Below are positions 45,773 through 54,236 of a stretch of DNA of 64,000 bases, piece after piece; the first letter of the stretch is position 1; every line of letters begins with the position of its first letter. The notes under the pieces were generated by a model, which was not told the DNA's origin, made no database searches, and saw nothing but the letters and a program-made list of their open reading frames with translations. The translations under genes and the position numbers were made by a program. The stretch comes from an uncultured Porphyromonadaceae bacterium (GTDB taxonomy: Bacteria; Bacteroidota; Bacteroidia; Bacteroidales; Barnesiellaceae_A): NCBI GenBank assembly GCA_900538705.1, contig UPZG01000001.1, positions 1,116,001 to 1,180,000 on the forward strand. Direction: 5' to 3'.

Positions 45773-45780
45773 ACATCATA

Positions 45781-46236
45781 ATGCAAGTAATATTGAAAGA
45801 AGACATAGCCAATCTGGGCTACAAGGATGATGTAGTAACCGTTAAGGATGGATATGGTCGTAACTATCTCATCCCGAAAGGTTTGGCTGTTATCGCTTCG
45901 CCCTCGGCGTTGAAGGTATTGGCTGAGAATCAAAAACAAAGAGCTCACAAACTCGCTAAAATCAAAGCAGATGCCGAAGCTATTGCTGCAGCTCTTAACG
46001 ACCTGACAGTAGTTATTTCTGCTAAGGTAAGCGATGCCGGCACTATCTATGGTAGCATTAACAGTGCCAAAGTTGCCGAGGCTCTTAAAGAATTAGGTCA
46101 GGAAATAGACCGTAAGAAAATTATCATCAAAGATAATATTAAAGAAATCGGTCATTACACTGCCACTATCAAATTGCACCGCGAAGTTTCGGTAGAGCTG
46201 CCTTTTGAAGTAGTTGCCGAAAAAGTAGAGGAGTAA
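45781..46236 (+). CDS. rplI: 50S ribosomal protein L9
   Basis: The 151-residue protein starts MQVILKEDIANLGYKDDVVT and has the RNA-binding stretch GYGRNYLIPKGLAVIASPSA, the long helix with KALAENQKQRAHK-type composition, and a C-terminal domain with IKEIGHYTATIKLHREVSVE. Both L9 domains are complete. It ends the operon and is followed by a strong terminator. It is one of the few genes with a clear Shine-Dalgarno site. Confidence 0.98.
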   Translation: MQVILKEDIANLGYKDDVVTVKDGYGRNYLIPKGLAVIASPSALKVLAENQKQRAHKLAKIKADAEAIAAALNDLTVVISAKVSDAGTIYGSINSAKVAEALKELGQEIDRKKIIIKDNIKEIGHYTATIKLHREVSVELPFEVVAEKVEE

Positions 46237-46254
46237 ACATAATGCCCATAAATA

Positions 46255-46293
46255 TAAAAAGGCGATGTCAGTTTTTGACATCGCCTTTTTTTT
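46255..46293 (+). terminator. Rho-independent terminator of rpsF-rpsR-rplI
   Basis: AAAAAGGCGATGTCA pairs with TGACATCGCCTTTTT in a near-perfect stem with a short T-rich loop, ending in eight T. Confidence 0.93.
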
Positions 46294-46396
46294 GAGCATA
46301 CTTATACTCTCACATCTTCTCAATAGCCAAAATCATGCTTTAAATAGGATGTTATGTTAGGATATAATTGCTACTTTTGCACCGCATTTTACAACT

Positions 46397-48301
46397 ATGA
46401 CAATTCAAGAGCGTATATATCCTATCTTAGAGCACTATTGGGGCTATAAGGAGTTTCGTCCGCTGCAAGAAGAGATTATCACGTCGGTACTTAATGGACA
46501 TGACACTCTCGGTCTTATGGCTACAGGCGGAGGCAAATCGCTCACATTCCAGATACCGGCACTTGCGTCAGAAGGTACATGCCTTATTATAACACCTCTA
46601 ATAGCTTTGATGAAAGACCAGGTAGACAACCTGCGCAATAGAGGTATCAAGGCGACTATGATAGCTACAGGTATGAGCCGACGTGAACGCAACATAGCTC
46701 TTGAAAATTGCATCAACGGCGGATATAAATTTTTGTACATATCTCCCGAAAGAATAGCAACAGAGATGTTTATCAATCGCCTTCGTGAGATGAACATTTC
46801 TCTTATTGTTGTAGATGAAGCTCACTGCATTTCACAATGGGGCTACGATTTTCGTCCTTCTTATTTGAAAATCGCATCTTTACGCCAATATCTACCTCAT
46901 GTCCCTATTCTTGCATTAACAGCATCGGCAACTCAAGCTGTTGTACAAGACATTCAAAAGCAACTACTCTTTAACAACGGGCAAGTTCTACGCAAAACTT
47001 TTGCCAGGCCCAATATATCGTATGTGGTAAGAGTCGGAGAAAACAAGCAACAACAACTTTTCCATATTCTGGAAAGAGTGCCGGGTAGTGCTATTGTATA
47101 TGTACGCAACAGAAAACGCACCAAAGAGATTGCCACACTCCTGACGCAAGCAGGGTTCTCTGCTACCTACTATCATGCAGGCCTTTCCACTGAGGAGAAA
47201 AATGAGCGGCAACAACAATGGAGTTCAGGTAAAATACGTGTCATAGTGGCTACCAACGCGTTTGGCATGGGCATTGACAAACCTGATGTACGGGTAGTCA
47301 TACATATTGATGTTCCCAACTCTCCTGAAGAGTATTATCAGGAAGCAGGACGTGCCGGACGCGACGGGAAACGCTCATATGCTGTGCTACTCTATTCCAA
47401 TAACGACAAAATAACATTAAGGAAACGCATTACTGAGTCATTTCCACCCAAAGAGTTTATTTTGCAGGTGTATGACCGCGTGTGCAACTTTCTGAATGTG
47501 GCTGTTGGTGATGGAGCTGAAAAGATATACGAATTTAGCTTAAACAACTTCTGTCAAACATTTAATATACAACCATTCCGCACAGTAAGTGCATTACAAA
47601 TCTTAACTCAAACAGGCGTATTGGAGTTTATTGAAGAAACCGACTCCTTATCACGTGTGATGATGATGATGCGCCGCGATGAGCTATATAATCTATCGCT
47701 CGACGAGTCTACCGATAAGGTGCTACAATGTTTATTAAGATCATACACAGGCCTATTTGCCGATTATGTCATGATTCACGAAGAAATATTGCAAAACAGG
47801 CTGGGTATGTCTTCACAAAGTATATATGAGTCATTGCTTCTGCTTTCGCGTATGCATGTATTGCATTATATTCCACGTAAACGGACTCCCTATATATACT
47901 ATCCTATACGTCGCGTAGAGTCACGCTATATTACTATACCACCAAGTGCTTATGAAGACAGAAAGAAGCGAATGGCACAACGTATAGAATATATGATAGA
48001 TTATGCCAATGCCAGGTCGTGCCGCAGTGCCATGTTACTACGCTATTTCGACGAAAAAGCGCCCGAATGTGGTTGCTGTGACAATTGTATAGCACAAAGA
48101 GCTACCCCACTTACCGACGAACGTTTTGCCCAAATCGTCTATGCTGTAAAAGAGCTATTGAGTAATGGTAATAAAATCGATTTACCGCGAATAGCCGAGC
48201 TGTTACCCTATCCTCAAGAGCAAATCATAGAGGTAGTAAGAACGATGTGTGATGAAAAGATATTACGCAAAGATGGAATCTTCATAGCCATATACGAATA
48301 G
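46397..48301 (+). CDS. recQ: RecQ family ATP-dependent DNA helicase
   Basis: The 634-residue 3'-5' helicase unwinds recombination and repair intermediates. Motif 0 and I: YWGYKEFRPLQEEII and GLMATGGGKSLTFQIPA. DEAH box: VVDEAHCISQWGYDFRPSY, with the RecQ aromatic loop. Motif VI: QEAGRAGRDGKRS. The zinc-binding part is CRSAMLLRYFDEKAPECGCC, then DNC. The C-terminal end has a winged-helix-like part with DERFAQIVYAVKELLSNGNK rather than a clear HRDC domain. Length fits the shorter of the two RecQ types seen in Bacteroidota. Confidence 0.92.
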   Translation: MTIQERIYPILEHYWGYKEFRPLQEEIITSVLNGHDTLGLMATGGGKSLTFQIPALASEGTCLIITPLIALMKDQVDNLRNRGIKATMIATGMSRRERNIALENCINGGYKFLYISPERIATEMFINRLREMNISLIVVDEAHCISQWGYDFRPSYLKIASLRQYLPHVPILALTASATQAVVQDIQKQLLFNNGQVLRKTFARPNISYVVRVGENKQQQLFHILERVPGSAIVYVRNRKRTKEIATLLTQAGFSATYYHAGLSTEEKNERQQQWSSGKIRVIVATNAFGMGIDKPDVRVVIHIDVPNSPEEYYQEAGRAGRDGKRSYAVLLYSNNDKITLRKRITESFPPKEFILQVYDRVCNFLNVAVGDGAEKIYEFSLNNFCQTFNIQPFRTVSALQILTQTGVLEFIEETDSLSRVMMMMRRDELYNLSLDESTDKVLQCLLRSYTGLFADYVMIHEEILQNRLGMSSQSIYESLLLLSRMHVLHYIPRKRTPYIYYPIRRVESRYITIPPSAYEDRKKRMAQRIEYMIDYANARSCRSAMLLRYFDEKAPECGCCDNCIAQRATPLTDERFAQIVYAVKELLSNGNKIDLPRIAELLPYPQEQIIEVVRTMCDEKILRKDGIFIAIYE

Positions 48302-48383
48302 ATAATAAAATATTATTTTGAAGATACATTCGCATTTAATATACAATATAATAAATATCTTATTTATAACATTATAACTACGT

Positions 48384-48725
48384 ATGATTAAAGGAATTTG
48401 TATTATTTTGCTATTTTACTTTCTTGGCGAGGTAGCAAGCTACTTTATGAATGGTTTTATACCAGGTAGCGTGTGCGGTATGGTACTGTTGTTTGCTGCT
48501 CTTATGATGCGTATAGTTCGCCCCGAACAGGTGAAACATGTATCACGCATACTTACACAAAACATGGCTCTCTTTTTTATTCCCGCCGGAGTAGGTATAA
48601 TGGCTAACTTTGGTATTATAGCCGAAAATTGGCTTGCCTTGGCAGTCATCGCAGTAGGTACTACCATATTGGTATTACTGAGTGTGGGAATATCTATGCA
48701 AATCTTAGACAAACGCGTTAAATAG
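48384..48725 (+). CDS. lrgA: CidA/LrgA family membrane protein
   Basis: The 113-residue protein has four hydrophobic segments (ICIILLFYFLGEVASYFMNG, GMVLLFAALMMRIV, NMALFFIPAGVGIMANFGII, AVIAVGTTILVLLSVGISM). The family start motif and FFIPAGVGIM are characteristic. LrgA/CidA proteins are holin-like and act in cell wall hydrolase control or metabolite transport; the function in this phylum is not settled. It is 20 bases before the lrgB-like gene. Confidence 0.88.
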   Translation: MIKGICIILLFYFLGEVASYFMNGFIPGSVCGMVLLFAALMMRIVRPEQVKHVSRILTQNMALFFIPAGVGIMANFGIIAENWLALAVIAVGTTILVLLSVGISMQILDKRVK

Positions 48726-48745
48726 AATACAATATCTTATTATAT

Positions 48746-49438
48746 ATGAGAGAAATATACACTTCTACTCCTGCCATGCTACTACTTGTCGTGGGTAGTT
48801 ATTTTATAGGGACGCTTGTATATAGACGTGTAAAATCGTCGCTGTTTCATCCGGTAGTCATAGGACTGGTATTAGTAATTGCCGTATTAATGCTACTCCA
48901 CATAGATTATGAAACATTTCATCGCGGTAGTGCTTTTATAGATTTTCTATTGGGTCCATCGGTTGTAGCATTAGGTTACTTGCTATATGAGCAAATGGAA
49001 CATCTCAGAGGACATGAAACGGCTGTATTTTTTGCGACACTGATAGGCGGCTGCATAGGTGTAACAAGCGTCATATTATTAGGCTATTGGTTTGGCATGG
49101 ACGAGAAAATCATATCGTCGTTGCAACCCAAATCGGTTACTATTCCTATCGCTATCTCCTTGTCGAAACATTCTGGTGGGATACCGGCTTTGACAACTGT
49201 TGTAGTATTCTTCTGCGGAGTTTTAGGCAGCATCATAGGACCATGGCTTCTCAACAAATGTCGTATAAAGAATCCTATAGCCCGCGGTTTGGCGTTAGGG
49301 TCGGCATCTCATGGATTGGGTACGGCTCGCGCTATAGAGCTTGGAGCCATAGAAGGTGCCATAAGCGGCCTTGCTATCGGGCTTACAGGTATTGTAACCT
49401 CTTTACTCATTCCATTTTTCGAGTGGTTAATGCGTTGA
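48746..49438 (+). CDS. lrgB: LrgB/CidB family membrane protein
   Basis: The 230-residue protein has six or more membrane segments, with LLGPSVVALGYLLYEQMEHL, TIPIAISLSKHSGGIPALTT and a segment GLALGSASHGLGTARAIELG characteristic of the family, closing with GAISGLAIGLTGIVTSLLIP. It works with the upstream LrgA-like protein. In plants and some bacteria related proteins transport glycolate or pyruvate, which is an alternative to a lysis role. Confidence 0.93.
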   Translation: MREIYTSTPAMLLLVVGSYFIGTLVYRRVKSSLFHPVVIGLVLVIAVLMLLHIDYETFHRGSAFIDFLLGPSVVALGYLLYEQMEHLRGHETAVFFATLIGGCIGVTSVILLGYWFGMDEKIISSLQPKSVTIPIAISLSKHSGGIPALTTVVVFFCGVLGSIIGPWLLNKCRIKNPIARGLALGSASHGLGTARAIELGAIEGAISGLAIGLTGIVTSLLIPFFEWLMR

Positions 49439-49462
49439 CCTCTTTCCCCGACTCTATACAAT

Positions 49463-50443
49463 TTACGATAGGTTCATTAAATATCGATAAGCCTTCAAAT
49501 ATTTGCGTAAGCGCTCTACATCAGTATCGCTTATGACAGAAAGACGGCGCACATCCATATTATCAGTAAGGTCACGTAACTTCACCTGTACGGCTATGGG
49601 GTTACGTGCTACCTTCTCGACATACTCTTCGTAAGTGTCTTCGGGTGCATGAGTAAGGCTGCGAACAGCTTCTACAATCTCGGGAGGAAACTGTGTTGCC
49701 AAATCGGCAAGCGTTACAGTTGTGTCTTCCACTACATCATGCAATACAGCTGCAATCTTCTCTTCCACAGTATTACAAGCCTGCATTACCCGCAAAGGAT
49801 GGTTTATATATGGCATACCGGCTCTATCTTTCTGTCCGAAATGAGCTTGTGTTGCCAACTCTATGGCTCGTTGCAATAACGGCTGATACGACACGGCATT
49901 CAACTCTGTTTGGGCAAGAATCTCCCCCGAGAGAGTATATACAACAATAGTTCCGTTGTCATATACGGCAAATGTTGCCGGACGATTATCCTTTGGTAGA
50001 GATATGGAACCAGGATTGCATATCCATATCCCTTCATCATTGCGAGTCAGCTCCCACCGATGAGTATGTCCGTACAAGAAAAGTGATATATCGCTAATAT
50101 GAGGCATATTATGTGGAGTATACAGATGTCCATGTGTAAGGAATAGCATTGCATCATTATCAAACAAAGTCGTATAGCTTCCTTGACATGGGAAGCGTAA
50201 AACCATTTGATCTACTTCACAGTCGCAATTGCCTCTGACTGCAATTATCTTATCAGCATACTCATTCAGTCGGTCGGCGACCTCCTTAGGAGCATAACCC
50301 TCTGGCAACGGATTGCGAGGACCGTGATACAGTATATCGCCCAACAACAAAATATAGTTGCATTTTAACTGCTCAAAATATGGCAATACAGCATCTAACG
50401 CTGTAAGCGACCCATGTATATCCGATATAATAAGATAACGCAT
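49463..50443 (-). CDS. Fusion of YfcE-like metallophosphodiesterase and MESH1-like HD domain
   Basis: This 326-residue protein joins two enzymes in one chain. Residues 1-180 are a YfcE-type calcineurin-like phosphodiesterase: LIISDIHGSLTALDAV, LLLGDILYHGPRN, VRGNCDCEVD, LFLTHGHLY and LYGHTHRWELT, with all metal ligands, and NPGSISLPKD. From about 190 is an HD domain resembling small (p)ppGpp hydrolases of the SpoT/MESH1 type: AGMPYINHPLRVMQ, VLHDVVEDTTVT and KLRDLTDNMDVRR. It keeps the HD, ED and Asn-rich positions expected of that family. The joint is in frame with no trace of a stop. A role in nucleotide signalling is inference. Confidence 0.86.
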   Translation of the reverse strand: MRYLIISDIHGSLTALDAVLPYFEQLKCNYILLLGDILYHGPRNPLPEGYAPKEVADRLNEYADKIIAVRGNCDCEVDQMVLRFPCQGSYTTLFDNDAMLFLTHGHLYTPHNMPHISDISLFLYGHTHRWELTRNDEGIWICNPGSISLPKDNRPATFAVYDNGTIVVYTLSGEILAQTELNAVSYQPLLQRAIELATQAHFGQKDRAGMPYINHPLRVMQACNTVEEKIAAVLHDVVEDTTVTLADLATQFPPEIVEAVRSLTHAPEDTYEEYVEKVARNPIAVQVKLRDLTDNMDVRRLSVISDTDVERLRKYLKAYRYLMNLS

Positions 50444-50485
50444 GATATTATAAGATATTAAAGATTCCGGCTCTCATTAGAAAAC

Positions 50486-50521
50486 ATGCCGACCTACAGT
50501 GTTATGCAGACTCTGGTCGGC
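50486..50521 (-). terminator. Possible terminator downstream of the small HTH gene
   Basis: GCCGACC (50488-50494) pairs with GGTCGGC (50515-50521) around a 20-base loop. On the minus strand ATGTTTTCTAATG follows. The long loop makes it a weak call. Confidence 0.4.
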
Positions 50522-50640
50522 CTTCTGTACAAATTTAATAAAAAACCCACATGTGATACGTTCTTTTTTATCATTTATGAAACAAGAACTTATTTATATA
50601 ATCGAAAGGCAATAGTTATCTTACAAAAAACTTCATACTC

Positions 50641-50979
50641 CTACCCTTTTTGCGTGTCTATGCTGATTTTTAATACCAATGTGCCACTTTCTTGTAGCTG
50701 TTTCAAATCCTCAGGAGACAATTCGATTGTCACACATTTCGTACTGAGTTTTTTGTTGACAGCAACATGACTATAGATATTACCTATAAAATCGAAATCC
50801 AATATTTCTGATATACGAATAAGCCGCTCTATGTCGATACTCTTACTTTTTATAATTCCATATATAGTGGTACGGTCGCAATTAAGCCTGCGAGCAAATT
50901 CGGCATAGCTCATACCCGCACAAGCTATTTGTTGTGCTATGGCAGAACCTATATGAATATCCTTCAGGTAACGACCCAT
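50641..50979 (-). CDS. XRE family HTH regulator, short
   Basis: The 112-residue protein starts with an HTH of the XRE type: GSAIAQQIACAGMSYAEFAR, LNCDRTTIYGIIKSKSIDIE and RLIRISEILDFDFIGN. The remaining 40 residues (STKCVTIELSPEDLKQLQES) form a short C-terminal part without a recognised domain. Similar small regulators occur in Bacteroidales genomes near mobile or envelope genes. Targets are unknown. It is preceded by a 396-base gap without a gene. Confidence 0.8.
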   Translation of the reverse strand: MGRYLKDIHIGSAIAQQIACAGMSYAEFARRLNCDRTTIYGIIKSKSIDIERLIRISEILDFDFIGNIYSHVAVNKKLSTKCVTIELSPEDLKQLQESGTLVLKISIDTQKG

Positions 50980-51375
50980 AAAAAAAGTGTGGTTACAATC
51001 ATTTACTGAACTGAGGCCCTGGTAACTGCCCTACACAAATAAACGCTGCACCACACCCATCTATGCTGCATAGGTTTGTACCTATAACACATACGAGCGT
51101 ACTTTTGCAGGCCATATCTTTGTGTAGTTAAGAATTTACCAGATTCCAGTTCAAAGAAAACAGCTTACATATAAAAACATATGGCAATTACGCATAACTG
51201 CCAGTTGCAAAGATACAAACATTAAAATAAAAATGGGCTATTGTAAGAAAATGTTCATCACAACAAGCCGTTGTTTTTTATCACACAAACTGTTGGATAT
51301 TATCACGATTTTACTCATATCTTTAGAAATTCGATAGATATATTTGTAAAAATAAACCTTTAATAACATCGCATT
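50980..51375. other. Intergenic region between divergent genes
   Basis: No gene, RNA or clear repeat. A TATCTTTG -7-like box on the plus strand at 51115-51122 has no partner -33 box. A further TATCTTTA near 51316 could belong to the promoter of the gene at 51376. Confidence 0.45.
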
Positions 51376-52290
51376 ATGAAAAGACTATTTTACCTCTGTA
51401 TTCTTATCGGGAGTATCTTTATTTCACAAACAGCGTGGGCACAAGATATTATTATCAAACGCAATGCCGATGAAATAGAAGCTATTGTAAAAGAGATAGG
51501 AATCAATACTGTTACATACAAACGATATTCAAATCCCAATGGGCCCGATTATACGATATCTAAATCGGAGATATTCATGATAAAATATGCCAATGGCGAA
51601 AAAGAGGTTTTTACTGACACGCCGTCGGTCGAAGAGCAAAAACAAGCTGCTGAGGCAGAGATGCAACGTCGCGAGAAACAACGCAGAGACTCTATCTTGG
51701 TACAAAGAGCCGAGGAACGGGAGCGTGAGTATCGTAACATGACAGGCCGACATAATATCAAAGTCATGGTCAATGCTCCGGGATTGATGGCAACAAGTTT
51801 TGAATCAATAGAAGGTTATCATGAAGCTTATGGTATAGGAGGACAATTCAATTTCAATGTCTTGTATAACCTTACTTTTAGTGATTATACCGGCGATTTT
51901 GGTGCCGGATTAGGTATTACTACCTTTATTGGTTCTTTCGATGGTTTTAGCACCAGCAATTCAACAAATATTACATATCTGACTATTCCAGTAGAGGTAA
52001 CCTGGCGTACAAGAAAATTCCATTGGGGCTATTCAATCATCAACGCATTCCTTATCAATCATAAATATGTTGGGGAAGAAAGTATACCTATAGAAAATTC
52101 GACTTTATGCCCTTATAGATTGGGAGTATCTACCAATTTAGGATGGAGTGTCCGTAAACTTGACATTGGCTTCTACTTTACCTGGTGGGCAAGCAACATG
52201 TGGAGCGAAAAAGCTTTTAATGAAACCAGTAGATATAATCCTTCATACGAATTCGGATTCCACATTGCTTATCGTTTCAAGATAGGATAA
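51376..52290 (+). CDS. Outer membrane barrel-like protein with N-terminal envelope module
   Basis: The 304-residue product has a signal peptide (FYLCILIGSIFISQTAWAQD). Residues 22-90 form a small beta-rich module with IIIKRNADEIEAIVKEIGIN and SEIFMIKYANGEKEVF, which is common at the start of Bacteroidota envelope proteins. A charged helix rich in Gln, Glu and Arg (residues 95-120) follows. The last 170 residues alternate in strand pattern (FNFNVLYNLTFSDYTGDFGA, TYLTIPVEVTWR, closing with FGFHIAYRFKIG), typical of an outer membrane barrel. I recognise no defined family for the whole. It lies 1 base before a paralogous gene. Confidence 0.75.
   Translation: MKRLFYLCILIGSIFISQTAWAQDIIIKRNADEIEAIVKEIGINTVTYKRYSNPNGPDYTISKSEIFMIKYANGEKEVFTDTPSVEEQKQAAEAEMQRREKQRRDSILVQRAEEREREYRNMTGRHNIKVMVNAPGLMATSFESIEGYHEAYGIGGQFNFNVLYNLTFSDYTGDFGAGLGITTFIGSFDGFSTSNSTNITYLTIPVEVTWRTRKFHWGYSIINAFLINHKYVGEESIPIENSTLCPYRLGVSTNLGWSVRKLDIGFYFTWWASNMWSEKAFNETSRYNPSYEFGFHIAYRFKIG
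51574..51615 (+). repeat. Direct repeat shared with 52478-52519
   Basis: Forty-one of 42 bases are identical between this site and 52478-52519, encoding the end of the N-terminal module (FMIKYANGEKEVF) in both neighbouring genes. The genes differ far more elsewhere. Confidence 0.9.
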
Positions 52291-52291
52291 C

Positions 52292-53131
52292 ATGAAAAAA
52301 AGACTTGCTTTACTATTCCTTCTTGCCATTGCAGTCGCGTCAGTGGCAGGACAAGATGTAATACTCACACGCACTGCCGAGGAGATAAAGGCGAAAGTTA
52401 TTGCCATAACCGACGAGTCGGTAACCTACCAATTGCAAGGGCAAACGGTAAACCGTGTTATACCCTTGACGGATATTTTCATGATTAAATATGCCAATGG
52501 CGAAAAAGAGGTTTTTACTACGAGTAAGAGTAATACGGCCAATATACAAGTATCTGACAAACCTCGTGCATTGCGTCAATACCGACTACTCGACCTCTAT
52601 GATGAAAACGGGGTTCGAGGTATTGTCGTAAAAGTATATGACAATGGTTATCATGGTACCATCATGTCTCTTGAACAGAATCGGTTAGCATTTATGAAAT
52701 ATATCGAAGCATTTTCCGCTACTGCATTAGGTTTATATAATACCGACAACGGAATGGAAAACCAAAAGCAACTACTTGATTATCTATCTCAGAGGAACCT
52801 ACTCACAATAGACGACTTTCCAGCCATGAAATGGTGTATATCGCTTGGCGAAGGGTGGTACTTGCCAGCTCGTAATGAAATGGGTAATATATTAGCTCAT
52901 ATATCGTTGGATAAAGATATAAGTTTGGAAACGCTCAATCAAACGATAAGAAGCTACAAAGGCGAAAAGCTGGAAACGTGGGATTCGTATGTCACGTCGA
53001 CAGAGTCGAAAACTGAAGGCAATAGAATCAATGCGATATTAGTATCGAATTATTTCATAAACTATTCCGAATCGACGTGGTATCAATGGCGGTGGACACC
53101 CGCTTTTGTTCGTGCATTCTACCAATTCTAA
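52292..53131 (+). CDS. Secreted protein sharing the N-terminal module of its neighbour, with a DUF1566-like end
   Basis: The 279-residue protein has a signal peptide (LALLFLLAIAVASVAGQD) and the same module as the upstream gene (VILTRTAEEIKAKVIAITDE, SEIFM replaced by TDIFMIKYANGEKEVF). From about residue 95 the sequence differs: YDENGVRGIVVKVYDNGYHG, DDFPAMKWCISLGEGWYLPA and RNEMGNILAH. The GWYLPARNEM stretch resembles DUF1566/fimbrillin-like modules of surface proteins. The Cys-free ending AFVRAFYQF is typical of exported proteins. The function is unknown. It ends at a terminator shared with the TPR gene. Confidence 0.72.
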   Translation: MKKRLALLFLLAIAVASVAGQDVILTRTAEEIKAKVIAITDESVTYQLQGQTVNRVIPLTDIFMIKYANGEKEVFTTSKSNTANIQVSDKPRALRQYRLLDLYDENGVRGIVVKVYDNGYHGTIMSLEQNRLAFMKYIEAFSATALGLYNTDNGMENQKQLLDYLSQRNLLTIDDFPAMKWCISLGEGWYLPARNEMGNILAHISLDKDISLETLNQTIRSYKGEKLETWDSYVTSTESKTEGNRINAILVSNYFINYSESTWYQWRWTPAFVRAFYQF

Positions 53132-53141
53132 CTCAACCCGA

Positions 53142-53190
53142 CGGAACTGTACGGGAACATTGTTTCTGTTACAGTTCCGTTATTTTATTT
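53142..53190. terminator. Terminator between convergent genes
   Basis: CGGAACTGT (53142-53150) and ACAGTTCCG (53171-53179) form a perfect 9-base stem with a 20-base loop, followed by TTATTTTATTTC on the plus strand. Confidence 0.75.
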
Positions 53191-54021
53191 CTTTTTCTTT
53201 ATTTCTTCAAAGAAAGCATCGCAGGCTTTGGCATCATAACCGAGGGCTTTGGCATATTCTATATCACGTGCAGCGGCACTCTCATCGGAACGCTCAACCT
53301 TTACCCAAGCTCGTAACATATAGATAAAAGGATTTTGTGGATCGAGTTTCAATGCCTTCTCAATATCTCTGTCGGCCGACGAAGGATGCCCGGCAAGCAA
53401 ATGTGTCTCGGCACGACCAATATAAAGTGATGCGTTATCAGGATTATGACGTATCACTTGATTATACATTTCTATAGCTTCGGTATAATACCCCTGTGCC
53501 TTAAAAAATACAGCAAAACCTATGCGTGCCGTACTACTCGCCGGGTTTATGGTAAGCATCTTTTCCAAATCATTACGACAACCTATCGTATCCCCTTGTT
53601 CAAGATATATCAATGAACGGTTATACAAAGCATCCTCGTCTGTATCATCAAGGAGCAAAAGACTACTATAATCTTCAAGCGCTTTATGCAGACTGTCCAT
53701 CTCGGCGTACAGAGCTGCTCTATTACGCAATACAGCCATGGAACGTGGAGACATGAAGAGTGCCAACGAATAAGATTGTAACGCCTCATTATACTTGCCA
53801 CAGTAACGTTGTACGGTACCCAAATTAGATAACAACAATCCATTTTGAGCATTGGCCGGCTCTGTCTTCAGCGCACTGAGAAGGGCAGTTTCTGCTTTTT
53901 CCCAATCTTCGGCCTTAATATACTCATCGGCTTTTTCAATCCATTCATTATAGCTCTGTGCCAAGCTTACACTCACAGAGCATACAAGACATACAAATAT
54001 GACAAATACTTGCTTTTTCAT
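53185..54021 (-). CDS. TPR-repeat secreted protein
   Basis: The 278-residue product (start chosen at ATG 54021, MKKQVFVIFVCLVCSVSVSL) has a signal peptide and then about six tetratricopeptide repeats, for example IKAEDWEKAETALLSALKTE, NEALQSYSLALFMSPRSMA, LHKALEDYSSLLLLDDTDE, YYTEAIEMYNQVIRHNPDN and AGHPSSADRDIEKALKLDPQ. Such scaffolds bind other proteins in the periplasm. No other domain is seen. ATG 54039 would add six residues before the signal and is less likely. Confidence 0.85.
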   Translation of the reverse strand: MKKQVFVIFVCLVCSVSVSLAQSYNEWIEKADEYIKAEDWEKAETALLSALKTEPANAQNGLLLSNLGTVQRYCGKYNEALQSYSLALFMSPRSMAVLRNRAALYAEMDSLHKALEDYSSLLLLDDTDEDALYNRSLIYLEQGDTIGCRNDLEKMLTINPASSTARIGFAVFFKAQGYYTEAIEMYNQVIRHNPDNASLYIGRAETHLLAGHPSSADRDIEKALKLDPQNPFIYMLRAWVKVERSDESAAARDIEYAKALGYDAKACDAFFEEIKKKK

Positions 54022-54236
54022 GCAGTAAAGGTAACACAAAACCTGCTAAACCATCGAGAAACGCACCTATTTTAACCAAGAATTATGATTTCACTCCGCA
54101 TATTATCAATTTCAAACGAGATATAGAATCTATCGATTTTATTGTAGATAATCTGAAAATGCGGTAACTATAGCTAACCGTTTCGTTTATTATCGTTATT
54201 TTTGCAATCCATAAATGTTTCAAACACTAAAGACAA

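Noticed and set aside
49463..50443. Two separate genes joined by a sequencing error.
   Set aside because: The frame is continuous with normal codon use across the joint and no homopolymer or stop relic; the fusion appears real, although only comparison can settle it.
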